Positions 30,421 to 42,436 of a stretch of 64,000 nucleotides of DNA are shown here, in pieces (position 1 is the stretch's first letter; every line of letters starts with the position of its first letter). The translations under genes and the position numbers were made by a program. The notes beneath the pieces were generated by a model, which saw only the letters and a list, made by a program, of their open reading frames with translations, had not been told where the DNA came from and made no database searches. The stretch comes from Gracilaria gracilis (taxonomy: Eukaryota > Rhodophyta > Florideophyceae > Gracilariales > Gracilariaceae), in the NCBI GenBank assembly GCA_030374805.1, contig JARGSG010000091.1:235989-299988 (forward strand), written 5' to 3'.

Positions 30421-31358
30421 TGTTGTTTATTGTGAGCGTGTACCTCGATTGGCAATACATCGTAAAGTTTGTAAACCTCCAATACCTACAGCACTTTCTC
30501 TAGTAACATAGCGACTAACCTGAAATATTTAGTGGTGCTACGATCACAGAGCTACTTGGTTATCACGAAACAGAGTGCTAGATCTCAAAGTTGTGGCCTG
30601 GTTCTCAGGGAAATATCGTTACGGACGGGAAGATATCGATATTTTCCCTTCGCTGCCCATCATGCACAGCTCACATTTCGATATTTTAGACGAATCTGGA
30701 TGCAGCAGGGATGCAATGATAGCATGATGGAGTTCACCGCTTCATCTCTGTTATCGATCATGGTATCGACAAGCGAATAATCTGAACCAAACCCGCCCAT
30801 TTTGCTGCGCGCTGCAAGACGCAAAGAGCTCGTGCCGATGATCAAAAGTTAATCCTGTCATGCGCGTTGATAGAGGAAAACATCTCCCTCTGCGTGCCAA
30901 GAACATTTTTCCCTTCAACCAAGTCTTGAGATCAACAGCTGCTCAATAAACCCTATCATGTGCGTTGATCGTCGCAATAGCATTCCTTCCGTACCGTGCT
31001 CATTCTTCTCACGGTCAAAACTCTTCCCCCCCACCCATAAATCCTCTTCAACCTGCGTGGCAATTCCACGAGTTCTTATTTCCACAGTATCCGTCTCCAA
31101 GCCCAAGATTTCAATCGTTCTCGAACAGCACTGAGTGTGAAAACTGGTGGTCCATCTTATCACACGCCAGTCCTTGCTTATCACACTCTGTGCTCATCTT
31201 TCACAAATGTCTTGTGACAAGAGATATCGCGTACATTGAGAATTGCTTCAAAGTATGCGGCAGTTCCATTCAACCATGTCAGATGACTGTGACTCTCAGT
31301 CATCAGCAATAAATAACCCAGCGCCACGGTTGGAGGCGGTTTCACACTTCTTCGCCTC
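30421..31358. other. Intergenic, second copy of duplicated segment and RHS upstream region
   Basis: Contains the degenerate second copy of the ~29655-29735 sequence at ~30755-30835. A CATG-GCGTTGAT motif recurs at ~30858 and ~30958 and relates to 30014. No gene is supported. Confidence 0.5.
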
Positions 31359-31366
31359 TATATAAA
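31359..31366 (+). promoter_or_regulatory. TATA box of the RHS-like gene
   Basis: TATATAAA, 96 bp upstream of the ATG at 31455. It is a pol II type element in front of a bacterial-type gene. Confidence 0.6.
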
Positions 31367-31454
31367 CCATATTTGGCCTGCCATCCAGCCTCCCCGTCTG
31401 TTCCAAGTCAGCTGTATCGCCCTCAGATCTTTTTTTTTTACGTTTGCGTGCAGT

Positions 31455-34400
31455 ATGGGTCTGTATTCACAGCAATCCAACAACAAAGTGCGACCGCCGT
31501 CTTCGGTCAGTCCGCAGACCGGTCAGCACACTTTCGCCACCACTCTACTCTCGTTGGGCTCTGTTGACACTACTGGTGAATCTGTTTCTCGTGAAATTGC
31601 TTAATCATATTCTTCCTTGAACAGTCAGCCAACAGCAGAAACATCATTTGGCACAGGATGGAGCATTACTGGAATTTCGACGATTATGGACATGAAAACA
31701 TTTTCGCTGTCAAACAACCAGAGCTTTTCTTATTATTATCGAGATGTGGACACCGGTCTCGTTCATTTCCGTGATCAGAAGGCCAAGGACTTTTCCGTCT
31801 TCTCCATTGATGATGCTGAGAAGTTTATGGTGTACAACAAGGACGGCGTTGTCGAGGAGCTTTATCCGTCCACTGGGAACAGCTACATTTTATACTGCTT
31901 GTACTTTCCAAATGGTGAAAAGTATACGCTTGCGTACAATTTTATTCAGAATCAACATTGTTTGAGAGAGATCAAAGATCAGAATGGCACGGTGCTCCTC
32001 AAACTTGAATACAGCGGCAGATTTCTCTCTTCAGTTAAAACGTGGCGTGACAGGGCTACGCAACGATCTACACATCGATTACTTCATCAGGGAGCTACTC
32101 CAAATTGACCCGTATCGATCGTACTGGTGCTTTCTCTGATATCGACTCCTACATCAACTTCGAATACACGGCGTCTCAAGATTACATCGTAATATCTGAA
32201 ATTAAGTATAAGGAAGGTGCTACCGAAACTATAGCTTACGACACAAAAGGACATCTATACAACACAGGTTCGACCACTGCCAAGGTACCGCGTGTCGCGT
32301 ACTACACATACTCCCCAGGGGAGAATATGGTTGCCACCAGTGAAAGTTACAGTTATCCAGACACCTCTCAGGGTAGCTATAACTTCCTCGGATACCCAAA
32401 CACATACAACTGGATTAATGGTCAAGACAATCTCTACGAATGGGGTGGGCCAAGCAGCTATTCTTATTGGGTGGAAGTGACAACTTCCAAGGGCTCCACA
32501 GAGGAGACTGTGAAAAAGTGCATTTACAACACGTTTCACCTGCAAGTCTCGGAGACAACAACCAGGATGGGGTGTGTAGCTCAAACGAGTTACGAGTACC
32601 CTTGCGATCTCTCCGAAAACGTAGACAAGCACTTTGCAGACCAACCATGCAATGTGAAGTATCCGACCAAAGTGACCAAAACGTTCAAGAAGGGCGATAG
32701 CGAGCGATCGTTCGTGGCACAAATGGAAACGGACGACTACGGAAATCAGGTGAAGAACATTGCCCCTTCAGGCTTAATTCAAACTTCACTTTCTACCCTC
32801 CTGAAGGGGAGGTTGATAATTGTCCCGCAGATCCATTCGGTTGTTTCGTTCGTTTCTCAAAGAGTGCAACTACCGCGTCCGCTGACAATACAGTCTGGAA
32901 GGCGAAACGCTATTATTATGCTTCACTTAGCCCGCTCTCTGCCGGTGCTGAGAAAATCAAGAGTGTTGTGAAAGTATCAAAGATCGAACTTGCAGATGAG
33001 GAGAACACACAGGCTACGGTGACCCTCTCGCACGTCGACGACGTTAGTTCGTACTGGACACACAATCGTATAAATCACGCAGAACTACTCATGGAAGGAG
33101 GCGATGGTACCCTATACAAAACAAATTGTGATTTCTCCTTCGAAGTTGACGAGACCGCCCCGTCTATCAAACGGACAACTGCGGTTACCGGACATGATGG
33201 GAGCACCTTTTCGCGCAGGGATACTCGCTTGCCTTATTCTAATTTACTTATCCATCATGTAGATCGTTTGGGAGTGACACGGGAGGCCACCTTCGATGTG
33301 CTCGGAAACCCATTGACTCAAACCTCATCACCCGGGACAGCATTGGAGGAAGTGACAACTTTCGTTCACAAGAGCTTCGATTCCGAAACAAATTCACCGA
33401 CCGCAGTTCAAATCGAACCCAGTGGCGTACAAACCCGACTAAGGTATGACGGAGATGGGCGAATTGTGATTGTTGAAAAGACGTTTTCCGGAGATGACGA
33501 CACATTTTATGAAGTAGTCTCCCAAGCATATGATGAATTCGAACAAATAACCTCCGTTACGCAAAAAGGACTATTCCTCGGATGGGGGGCAGATCTCGTG
33601 TGTGACTATCGAGAAGGCGTTTGACGGATGGGGCCTCTTAGCGGAAACGAAAACCAACGACGGTGTCGTGACCATTACAGAAAATGATCCCTTCGAACTG
33701 AAACGAAGCAAGCAATTGGTAATCAAAGATGCGAATGGAGTCGTATCTGAAAGCCTCGCCAAAAATGTGACAACGTTCAATCTCTTTCACACTCCTACAG
33801 CTTTAGAATCTCAAAGCTCGGGTGGAACAGCATCAGCTCAGATTACATACGATGGTTTAGGACGGAAGACAAAGGTAACAACTGCGATGGGATACGAAAC
33901 TGAGGCAACTAGTATTGACATCTTCGACCGCGTCTTAAGTGGCAAAGATCCTCTAGGACGCGTGTTCAGTTGCAGTTATGAAGAATTTTCACCTCAGCAT
34001 TTAGTAAGTGAACTTAGGATGAAATCGGAAGACAATGACATTGTAATTGGACAACAGAGTTTTGATGGAATCGGACGCGCAACGTCGAAATCTGTGAACG
34101 GAGTCCTAACAAGGTACGGCTACAGAGGAGGTTTCAAGTTTCCGAATCTTGTTTGTGTTCCATCCGGGGGTAACATTACACTCGATTACAACAGTGAGCT
34201 TGGCGGTTTGCCAGAATGTATATCACTGTGGGAAGGAGCTGTTGATTCATCAACTGCTGTTCAGAATGTTTTCACGTACGGCAAAGGTGCAGATGGAAAG
34301 CTAGCTTGCCTTCAAAAGGCGGCAAGAGGAGACATTTCGCAGCAATTCCAGTATGATGCTTCAGGAAACTTGAGCGAGATCAGTTATTCCGATGGAACTT

Positions 34401-36487
34401 CTTCTGCTTCATCGGTCTATGAAAGCCGATCTTTGCTGGGAAAACTGCTAAGTGCTTCGGTGATTATCGGTGAAAGAACTATATCGAAAAAAAGGACGTA
34501 CGATTCCTACGGAAGATTAATATCTTCGGCGCAGGACTCAGTAGAGACGTCTTTGGAACATGACTCCTTTGGAAGGGTTAATAAGGAAACAATAACGGAT
34601 ATCAGTGCTGGAAGCAACGTGAAACAGACGACTAGCGTAACCTACGATGATTTAAGCCGGGAAACATCTCGCACAATTTCGGTCCCCAACTCTGATACCA
34701 ACGAAGCCTACATGATTGAGAACACGTACGATTTGGAGGGTCGAATGACGAAAAGAACAGTATCGTGCTCTCAAGTGTTGAAATTGGCTGAACAATTTAG
34801 CTACGATGAATGCAGCCGCTTAGTGTCATACGAAGTGAGTGACGGATATGACTCGGCATTTCTGTGCAACGGTGGTGAGAAACAAGAGACCGGAATAGTC
34901 GCTCAGACATTCTCCTTTGGTGCTTTGAACAACATCATCTCGATCAGTACAAAATTTGTTGGAGGTTTGATCGACGAAGCCACTTGGAAGTACAATAACG
35001 CCGGTGTTTCTAATCCATGCACGATCCTACACACACTCTTGTCACACTTCTACGAACACACCTCACTGTCCTATGATGCGAATGGAAATCTGTCGACTAT
35101 TACGAGAGACGATGGAAGTGCAGGGAGCGTTGCACTTTCTCACGATTTGTGCGGTCGATTGATCTCCTTGAAGGATTCAAATTCCAACTCTGAAAACGTT
35201 TTCAAGTATGACGCTTTCGGGCGAGTGGCTAAAGTAAATTCAGGCACTAAGTACTACAATTTGCGCAATGTCGTAAGTGAGACCGATGGATCGGACGCAT
35301 ATGTGGACTACATTCGTTGCGGTGGACATGTCGTTGCGGAGAAAAGGCCTACGGAAAAGTTAACGGTGCTGGGATGCAATCATCTCAATTCCGCAGTGCT
35401 CGCTCACACTGACGAAGAAATTCATTACCAAGCGTATGGCCCCTTCGGTAGTGGCGATCCAATTTCGAAAACAGGATACAATGGAGAATCGTGCTTCAAA
35501 GGCGAAGGAGAAAGTTTGTATTTTCTTGGTAATGGTACACGTGTGTTTATGCCAAGGTACGCGATGTTCTCAAGCATGGACTCTTTCTCTCCATTTTCTG
35601 GCGGTGGTATTAATCCTTTCATGTACTGCAAGGGTAATCCGATCAATCTCACCGACCCAACCGGCCATCTATCTTCCGAAGTAGATTTGGGTTTGAATAT
35701 AGGGTGTCTTCTTGTGGATGCATTGGTGCTCGCTTTGTCTATTTCGGCGCTAGTGGCCAGTGGGGGATCATTAGCACCTGCTGTGGCAGGTGTTTGTGCA
35801 GCTGTATTCGGAATAACTTCAGATACGCTGGGTATCGCCGCAGACTCTATGGCAATTCAAGACGCTAACTCTTCAACAGACAGAAGTGACACTATTTCCA
35901 AGCTTGGCCTATCGTCTTCTGCATTCGGCATAGCATCTCTTGCTGCTGACATTCCCTCAGCAGTAGAATCAGGGGTGGAAGTAACTGCGAAGTCTTTTGG
36001 GAAAAAAGCATCCAAGAACTTTGGAGATGCTAATGCGTTGAGGTCTGAAAAAGCATTGTCAGGATCTTCAAAAACGCCGAAGTCAAGTCTGTTTGGTACA
36101 AAGGGATCGTACAACTTAGAAAAATCAGCTGATCAGCTCAGTTCTCAAGGTATGAAAAACATGCGAAAGTTAAGAATGGCCGAAGAAAATGAAGGTATCG
36201 CGATGAAAGCTAGGAGTTGTACGCGAGGGTTTATCTACAACGCGGTGGGATATGATTTTGACGCTGCGGAAAAAATGTTTTCTCGAGTGAACTCTATTTC
36301 CAAAAGGGCAAGAGCGGGCGCATGGGCTGGAACACAGTTGGGAGCGCAAGCTGTGACCTATACTCTTCTCATTGAAGGTACATGGCACGTAGACAATGAC
36401 GACGAACCAGAAGAGAGTGCTGCAGACGCGGATGGGGTGATGAACGAAACCATCAAAATGGTATCTCAAAAGTTCCTAATGCCTTAA
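31455..36487 (+). pseudogene. RHS/YD-repeat protein gene, broken by one stop and three frameshifts
   Basis: About 5.03 kb, equal to ~1,680 codons. RHS/YD-repeat proteins are mostly bacterial: a large beta-cage core, often followed by a variable C-terminal effector. Here the N-terminal portion shows FGTGWSITGI typical of RHS starts. Repeats of the YDxxGR(L/V) type recur after 33800 (YDGLGRKTKV, YDSYGRLIS, YDAFGRVAKV). An RHS-core end reads NPFMYCKGNPINLTDPTGH near 35620-35665. Beyond it ~270 codons remain, with an Ala/Gly-rich hydrophobic stretch (residues just after DPTGH) and a charged helical tail. Breaks: TAA at 31602-31604; frameshifts near 32048-32054, near 32776-32790, and an extra G near 33568-33569. 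The frame is open from there to the end. No toxin domain was recognised in the tail. Confidence 0.88.
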
Positions 36488-36884
36488 ACTTCCCTGCTAG
36501 GATGTTCTACTAATTTACCCGTAGAGGTGCCTACCATGATGGTTGATCGGCTGCGAGGACAGCCGTGCTGACAATAGCACAGAAAGTAAAGCTAGTGATT
36601 GCATTGCGTATTCGTAGTTGAGCAAATGTGCTGTCAGCGTGGGCCTCATAAAGCTGCCCATAAGACCTCGTAAAAGTCTTGTTGGAAGATCCCAGAAGAG
36701 TGCGAAGGACTTGTCCCTGCAAGGTCGCAAGCTGACGAACGTTTCCTGCAAGAAATTGAGCGCTGCACACCACGCCTGGAATACAATGGTGGTGAATGAA
36801 ATCCAGCCTTCTCCAGATGGAGGGGAAGGACGGCTGACGCCCCCTTCATATACTTTGTAGCACCACGTCTAGATAGGAGACTAA
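36488..36884. other. Short intergenic region between the RHS gene and the Harbinger-like left end
   Basis: No gene recognised. Ends with TAA at 36882-36884, which is the putative target duplication of the next element. Confidence 0.5.
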
Positions 36885-36911
36885 GGGGCGTTCTACGAGT
36901 TGACGAAACTC
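36885..36911 (+). repeat. Left terminal inverted repeat of the Harbinger-like element
   Basis: 27 bp beginning GGGGCGTTCTACGAG. Matches the right end except at positions 3, 12 and 26. Preceded by TAA. Confidence 0.75.
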
Positions 36912-37057
36912 TTGACAGGAAACTCTTGAACACATACTGACCAATAAACAGTAAACACCTTGCTTAGGTGTCGTTTCCCCATCCGTTTCCGTCTGTAGCT
37001 TCCACGGTTTCCCAGTCACCGCAACACCCGGGCAAAAACAGAGCTCTTACTCTTGTA

Positions 37058-38473
37058 ATGCAAACTTTGTTCCCCTACCCGTCCTTCCCCCGAACCAAAC
37101 CAAACGGTACGTTCTTTTCTTACCTTCACGGGCCCTCATCCAACTACTCTGTCATGGTTACTGGCCACAGCAACTCAGAAACCGCCAGCTCTTTGCAGTG
37201 TGCCACTCCATCACCAGTCTCATCCACTATTCCCGGCACAATCAAAGAAGCAAAACAAATTCTACACAACAACAAAGTTGATAACCTACACTGCAAGCAA
37301 ATTCTTAAGATTCTACATATTGTGGGCGCCCAAAATGCCAAACTAGACACAAAACGAACGGTTGTAGCAGTTAAAATGGTGCAGAGAAAAATCAGTCTTG
37401 CAATGATTTGCAACGTTATGGATAGAAGCTCAGATTTCAGTGAGCCAAAATATCAGCCGATCAAAGATATTATTCCAACGACTGTGCGAGTTGTGAAGAA
37501 AAAAATAGAAGGAGAAGAAATTCGTTGGCTGAAAGGAGATCTTCCAGTATTTCTTAACGACGAGGTTGTTGTTGGAGAGCCTATCATTCTCGCAGATTCA
37601 GCATTTTCTTCAACAGACGGTCGAAGACCCGCCTTCGAAGCCTCAGAATTTTGTAGACTGTTACATGTCCTCGGTGACTCTCGAATGGTGCCTACACGAC
37701 AAAAACTTGAGCAGTGTTTGACAAGGGAAGAACTTGACTCCACGATTGAAGACTCTTGGACTGAATCAATTGCACCTCTGTTTAACGACGATAATTTTCG
37801 GCCAGAACGTGTTGACACACTTTCGGGAGGAGTAACCGCGAGCGACATTGCATCTCTCTGCCCATCGAATCGGCCTCATATTCGAGATGGAGGATGTCTA
37901 AAGCGAAAGTTTTCTGATTTTAAAAGCTTGTACGGGACAATAGTATCAAGATATGAAGCGTCCGGGCAAGGGGATCCCGAGGCTTTTCCTAAGTATGCGG
38001 AAGGTAAGTCATATATACTATATGCGCATTGCTATCTAACTAAGTTTCCAATTTTACGTCCATTGGCAACCCGTGCTCTAGAATCTGACGCCCAAAGAGA
38101 AGAGGGTGTAGGTCTTGGAGTACATCCAGAACGGCGTTCGAGTGGTACAGTACATGAGCCTTTCCATAAAAGGCAGAAGACAACGAGCAGAGAGAAAAGT
38201 GTGGGTAGTGTGGGTATTGACAGCCTTGTGTCTGTTCTAGAGCCGCAAGATAAAAAAGTCGCGAAGGAGCTAGAGGCTGCAGAACGCGACAAAATGGTGT
38301 ATGAAGCGTTGCAAGCTAGGGAGCGATGGAATACTGAAGCAATGACAGCAATTCAGAAGGCGAAGGTAATGATGAAGGAGGCTACAGGAGAAGAAGAGAA
38401 GAATGCCATCGAAAAAAGTCTGAAGAGATCTATAGATAGCTTGGCGAAGGGTCCGCCGTCGTCCTGGATTTAA
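37058..38473 (+). CDS. Myb/SANT-like protein, Harbinger partner (ORF1 type)
   Basis: 471 residues from the first in-frame ATG; an ATG at 37154 with a better context (GTCATGG) would give 439. The centre resembles the trihelix/Myb-SANT domain linked to Harbinger elements: a Trp-containing helix (TIEDSWTESIAPLFND), then CLKRKFSDFKSLYGTIVSRY, SGQGDPEAF and KYAEGKSY, matching the pattern LKRKF...TGDPxCP..V..AK. A basic patch (PFHKRQKTTSREK) could be a nuclear signal, and the C-terminal ~80 residues form a charged helix. In PIF/Harbinger the Myb-like protein brings the transposase to the nucleus and to the transposon ends. It lies just inside the left repeat and points inward. The ORF is intact. 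Confidence 0.6.
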   Translation: MQTLFPYPSFPRTKPNGTFFSYLHGPSSNYSVMVTGHSNSETASSLQCATPSPVSSTIPGTIKEAKQILHNNKVDNLHCKQILKILHIVGAQNAKLDTKRTVVAVKMVQRKISLAMICNVMDRSSDFSEPKYQPIKDIIPTTVRVVKKKIEGEEIRWLKGDLPVFLNDEVVVGEPIILADSAFSSTDGRRPAFEASEFCRLLHVLGDSRMVPTRQKLEQCLTREELDSTIEDSWTESIAPLFNDDNFRPERVDTLSGGVTASDIASLCPSNRPHIRDGGCLKRKFSDFKSLYGTIVSRYEASGQGDPEAFPKYAEGKSYILYAHCYLTKFPILRPLATRALESDAQREEGVGLGVHPERRSSGTVHEPFHKRQKTTSREKSVGSVGIDSLVSVLEPQDKKVAKELEAAERDKMVYEALQARERWNTEAMTAIQKAKVMMKEATGEEEKNAIEKSLKRSIDSLAKGPPSSWI

Positions 38474-39069
38474 ATCGTAGTTTGTTGCTGCTACATCGTA
38501 AGAAAATGCACTGCGGATCGATTTCATGGACGAAATACAGCGTGGGTTGTTGCCGACGGCATCTGCTGAAGCACTTGCTTTCTGAGAGGTACATATGTTC
38601 GTGTACTGATGCTTTGGTTTACATCCTTTTCGACATTGTGTCTGGAAAGTCATCCGTTCGTGAAGCAAATTTTTAGCTCCTGTTTTCTTAAGTGGATTGC
38701 CATCGTGAGGCAGGGACACTGAAAGGAAGAGCTGTACGGCTGGTCTGCTGCGATCCAGGTGATGCTCATGCATAAAGACCACTCGAAGTGGTGTTGAAGA
38801 AGTATCATAATCTGTTGGAAGCTCACGACCATATTCGAATGTTCCAGCATAGGGTTTCCTAGAGGGCATCTCAGACATTCGCACTGGAGTGACAATAGTA
38901 TTGGCTACAGAGCTTTACACGAAGGATAGTGCAAAGACGGAAGGTGAGTGTGTTGAAAGGGTTGCGTCATTGGCGCCTCCAGCGTGTGTCTCAATCAATG
39001 AAATACATGCCACCAACGACATCGATGTCAAAACGTCCACCTGCTTTTGTTCAGCCGTGAAGTAGGCCC
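38474..39069. other. Gap within the element, no gene recognised
   Basis: About 600 bp following the Myb-like gene. Short ORFs on both strands show no recognisable motif. Confidence 0.5.
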
Positions 39070-41540
39070 TTGAGCAAGCCACTCGCTTATGCTCTGCCGT
39101 CGAATTCATCAACGACGGACCCAATTGCTACCGCATTGCCATCATCAGGTCATGATTTTCGACCCTCTCTACCGTCATATCTCAACCAAATCCCCAGCTA
39201 CACATATCAACCACAAGGGCGTGCAAGTCACGGTTTTCCAGTACAGGTATTATCCAGGGTTCAAGAGCAAAATGCTGAATCAAGCCACGATGTCGTATCT
39301 CCCCCGCCACCGTCGTCCCAGTACCTTTCGAAGCAGTACGCCTCAACGAACGGTTATCTGGAAGGGTAGGCACCGTCTGGGTCTCCTGGTTTGAAGCCCG
39401 GGTCCCAAACCCCTCTTCCAATAACAGCGGGTTATGTTCAGGCTGCCCTGGGCCCTTCGAATGCGATTCATACCCCTCATATGGTTACAGAATTAAATCC
39501 ACTGCCAAGCAAGCCGCCACGAAACAGAGTACTCCGACATCCGTGATGCAGTTGCAGTCGCGCCGCAAATCAACCCGTTCCCATGCCTTCATGGAAGAGG
39601 AGGAGCACACTGTCATTCAAGCTATGGATATAGATAAATCCCCCCCTCCGCTTACAAAGGAAGAGCTGCTTGTGGAGGAGGCTTTCCGATCGCTGGAGTG
39701 TTCCCAAGATGTTCCTGAGGCTGACGCTGACGCTGAGGCTGACGCCCAAGCTAAGCCTCAATCTCAACTCAAATCACCTCTAGACGCAACTTCCTTGTCC
39801 GAAGCTTCCCAATCTTCATCTGAAGACAGTGACGCTAAATTAGCCAAGCTTGAGAACATCCGCGCTTCAAGGAGATCTGCTCGTACATCCAACCCTGTGC
39901 GACAATTAGATCCTTCACATATTCGCGAGGCGAGCGTTTTTGGTTCCGGTCCAATTCCCTCAAGGGGGGCTGGAGACATCATCCGCAATCCAGAGACATA
40001 TCTGCCCAAAATTCTCAGCATTCGAAATGTGAGGGAGAGGAAGGAAGATGAATTAAAGCAGATCAGAGAGGATATTGAGAAACCGACACAGGCGCAGCAA
40101 GACGAGGCGTTGTTTGCTTCTATGGCGAAATCAGAACAGGAGGCTGAGGAGATGCGTCTTGCCGCTGTGAAGAAGTATTCGGCGCCTGTGCCTTTGTTCA
40201 GCAATTCGTTCACCATTGCCCAAATGCCTGAAAAGTATCTCGTCAGGGGTGGCACCAGAAAGAATGATGATCGGGACACAATGGGTGACCTTCATGAGAT
40301 GGTTGTGGATGTTGTGGAAGCAGGTGAAAAGGGAGATCGAGCTTTATCGATATTGTTACCCACGTTGGCAGCCAACCATACCCTGATGTTCGCATACCCG
40401 CTGTTGTTTACCGCATGTTGTACTATCTTGCAGTGTTTGATAGCACATCGCCAGACTCTCGCAGAAGATCATGAGACAAGCTTGTAGACGTTCTCGTTTC
40501 TATGGTTGGACACGAGTTTCCGAGCTTTAAATCGGAGCAGATGAAACTTCCTACGCTCATGAACACCCCTGCACGAGTATGGTACGACCATGAAGGACTG
40601 GAGTCGGCAAGAGCTGGTGGATGAGGTGGCATCTCACGATGAGTCCCTCGACCGACAAATACCGACCCCTGAGAAGTCCCAGGTTTCGGATGACTTCAAG
40701 GGAGCATTGCGAAACCTAAAGCGCGTATGCGAAATGACAGCTGGATTTGTGCGCCTTGGAATACCGTTGACGCGAACAATTGGGGTTAAGAGCGATACGA
40801 CCGAAAAAGAGGGTTTATTTTCTCTGGGTCTGATGCTTCGTATCCTGTTGAGTGCATTTGGAAATCGACTTTACGCTGAGGTTGGAGAGATCATCACTGA
40901 ACTTGTGAGTGTCATTCCCGACTCAGACTGGCCGCGATTCCGTCTCGAAGCCGCGAAGTATTTGCTTTCGATCACTTCCCGTTTTCATCTTCATATCGAG
41001 TTGGTCGCACACCTCATCCCGCAAAAATTTGAAAGGCCTCGGTACCTGGCATTGGACTTGGCGTTCTTATCATTTACACAATGGTTTCGAGGTCCAAGTA
41101 AGGATCCAGTCCCACAGCGTGCTATTGAATATCAAGCAAGTGGGAAAGCAAAAGCTGTTGGACTGAACACCCGGTCGTACTGCCTTGCTGACATTGTGGA
41201 GTTGCTCAAATTTCTACCGGAGATCGATAAGAACACCAATTGTACATGGGCTTGGTTATTATCGTATCAGTTACGACTGGTGCTTTCGGAACCAGCTCCG
41301 TTTCAGAAACGCGACCCGGCTGAACTTTCGGACCTTGATAACGCTGTCAAAATGCTACGATCATGCGCTCAACGGCTTGCCTTTGACGTTGCTTTCACCC
41401 ATATGAAGGTGGAACTCTATATGCTTCTGGTAACGTATCGGGCCTACGGAGCGACTTCTCACGAAAGCATGGCCACAATCTTACCTAATATCCGGCCGGA
41501 GAAGGAACAAGAGACCTTGAGTTTTGCTAAGAAGACATAG
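39070..41540 (+). pseudogene. Broken unidentified gene (cargo)
   Basis: Coding-like sequence changes frame several times. A Pro/Ser-rich start (~39070-39366) ends in TAG, and its frame continues to ~39540. The second block, 39546 to ~40360, has an acidic Ser-rich segment, a charged helix (RNVRERKEDELKQIREDIE) and KYLVRGGTRKND. A third frame, ~40364-40612, has YRMLYYLAVFDS and contains a TGA. The fourth, ~40590-41540, is helical and Leu-rich (LGLMLRILLSAFGNRLYAEV, YLALDLAFLSFTQWF). Together ~800 codons of a helical-repeat-like protein. The family was not recognised. No GT-AG intron explains the frame changes, so point indels are likely. Confidence 0.5.
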
Positions 41541-42025
41541 TCTGAGCTCTCGGTTGGCGAGCTAGCTAAGGATAACGGTATGAAATCGCCAGATGTAAGA
41601 GATAGCTCTAATATCGGCATCATCGCTCCTACCTGCTACCAGTCTTCCTGAAATGCGACTGGTACTCCATTTTCTAGTTCGGAGGTTCTGGCTTTGGTGC
41701 TTGCGAGCCAAACAGTTTGCACAATTGTATTCGGAAAGTGCTAGAGCAGGTTGGTTCATGACATGACTCTGTGGAATGTACTTTCAAGTACATCGGAACT
41801 GGGAGTTTGGACTGGGAGTTTGGACTTCCTTGGTATTCATGACGACACAGATCAAGGCCTTGAGAGCGCAATCAAGACGTGGAGCCGTGATGCCAAGAAG
41901 TTCCAATATAGGCACATAATATGTGCTAGTTTCACGAGATTTGTTTCCAACTCGTACTTTTCACAAGATCACTTACCTATTTTGTCTGATCACGGGTTCC
42001 GTTCTGGATTTCGCTGTTAGCATTC
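41541..42025. other. Gap within the element, possible decayed coding sequence
   Basis: An open stretch at 41751-42020 is coding-like but has no recognisable motif. A 14-bp direct repeat, TGGGAGTTTGGACT, lies at ~41802-41826. Confidence 0.4.
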
Positions 42026-42436
42026 ATGCTTTCAGCAGCTTCGGCTATTGTGAACTATTCATGGACACCTAAACTGTTTCAGAGGCCGTCTCTGGCTTCT
42101 TGTACAATTTCTAAAGGTAACAAGAAACGAAGCACTGAAAGAGCGATAAGTTATGGGGATATGATTGAGTCCTTAAATGAAGGCCGAAGTTCAGAACGGA
42201 AGACGACGAGGGCAATGGGTCTTGTTGTACGACTAGTTGCTGAACCTGTTGGACGTAGGTATGCTCTTGGTTTAACTCGTGAGAGGAAGAGTGAGCTCAA
42301 CAGGCTCGTACAGAAACATAAGTGGTTCGGGCTAGTTTCGGAGAATGAAGGCGTGATTTCTATACCGGCTGCTTTCGTTTTTGCGCGTTCCACACTTGTA
42401 GAATCTACAGTGGATCGAAGAGGAAAGATGCTGTGA
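42026..42436 (+). CDS. Small hypothetical protein
   Basis: 136 residues from an ATG at 42026, basic (about one residue in five is Arg or Lys). Motifs such as GLVVRLVAEPVGRRYALGL and LVQKHKWFGLVSENEGVI look protein-like, but no family was recognised. It could be the 3' part of the broken gene upstream. The last 32 bp overlap the convergent Rpp21-like gene. Confidence 0.4.
   Translation: MLSAASAIVNYSWTPKLFQRPSLASCTISKGNKKRSTERAISYGDMIESLNEGRSSERKTTRAMGLVVRLVAEPVGRRYALGLTRERKSELNRLVQKHKWFGLVSENEGVISIPAAFVFARSTLVESTVDRRGKML

Noticed and set aside
32048-33569. Introns as the explanation for frame changes in the RHS gene
   Set aside because: Coding similarity runs straight through each break with single-base shifts; no GT-AG interval is needed.
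39070-41540. PAT1-type decapping factor or SLF2/FAM178-type protein
   Set aside because: Helical character and a few strings are suggestive, but no diagnostic motif could be matched, so it is left unidentified.
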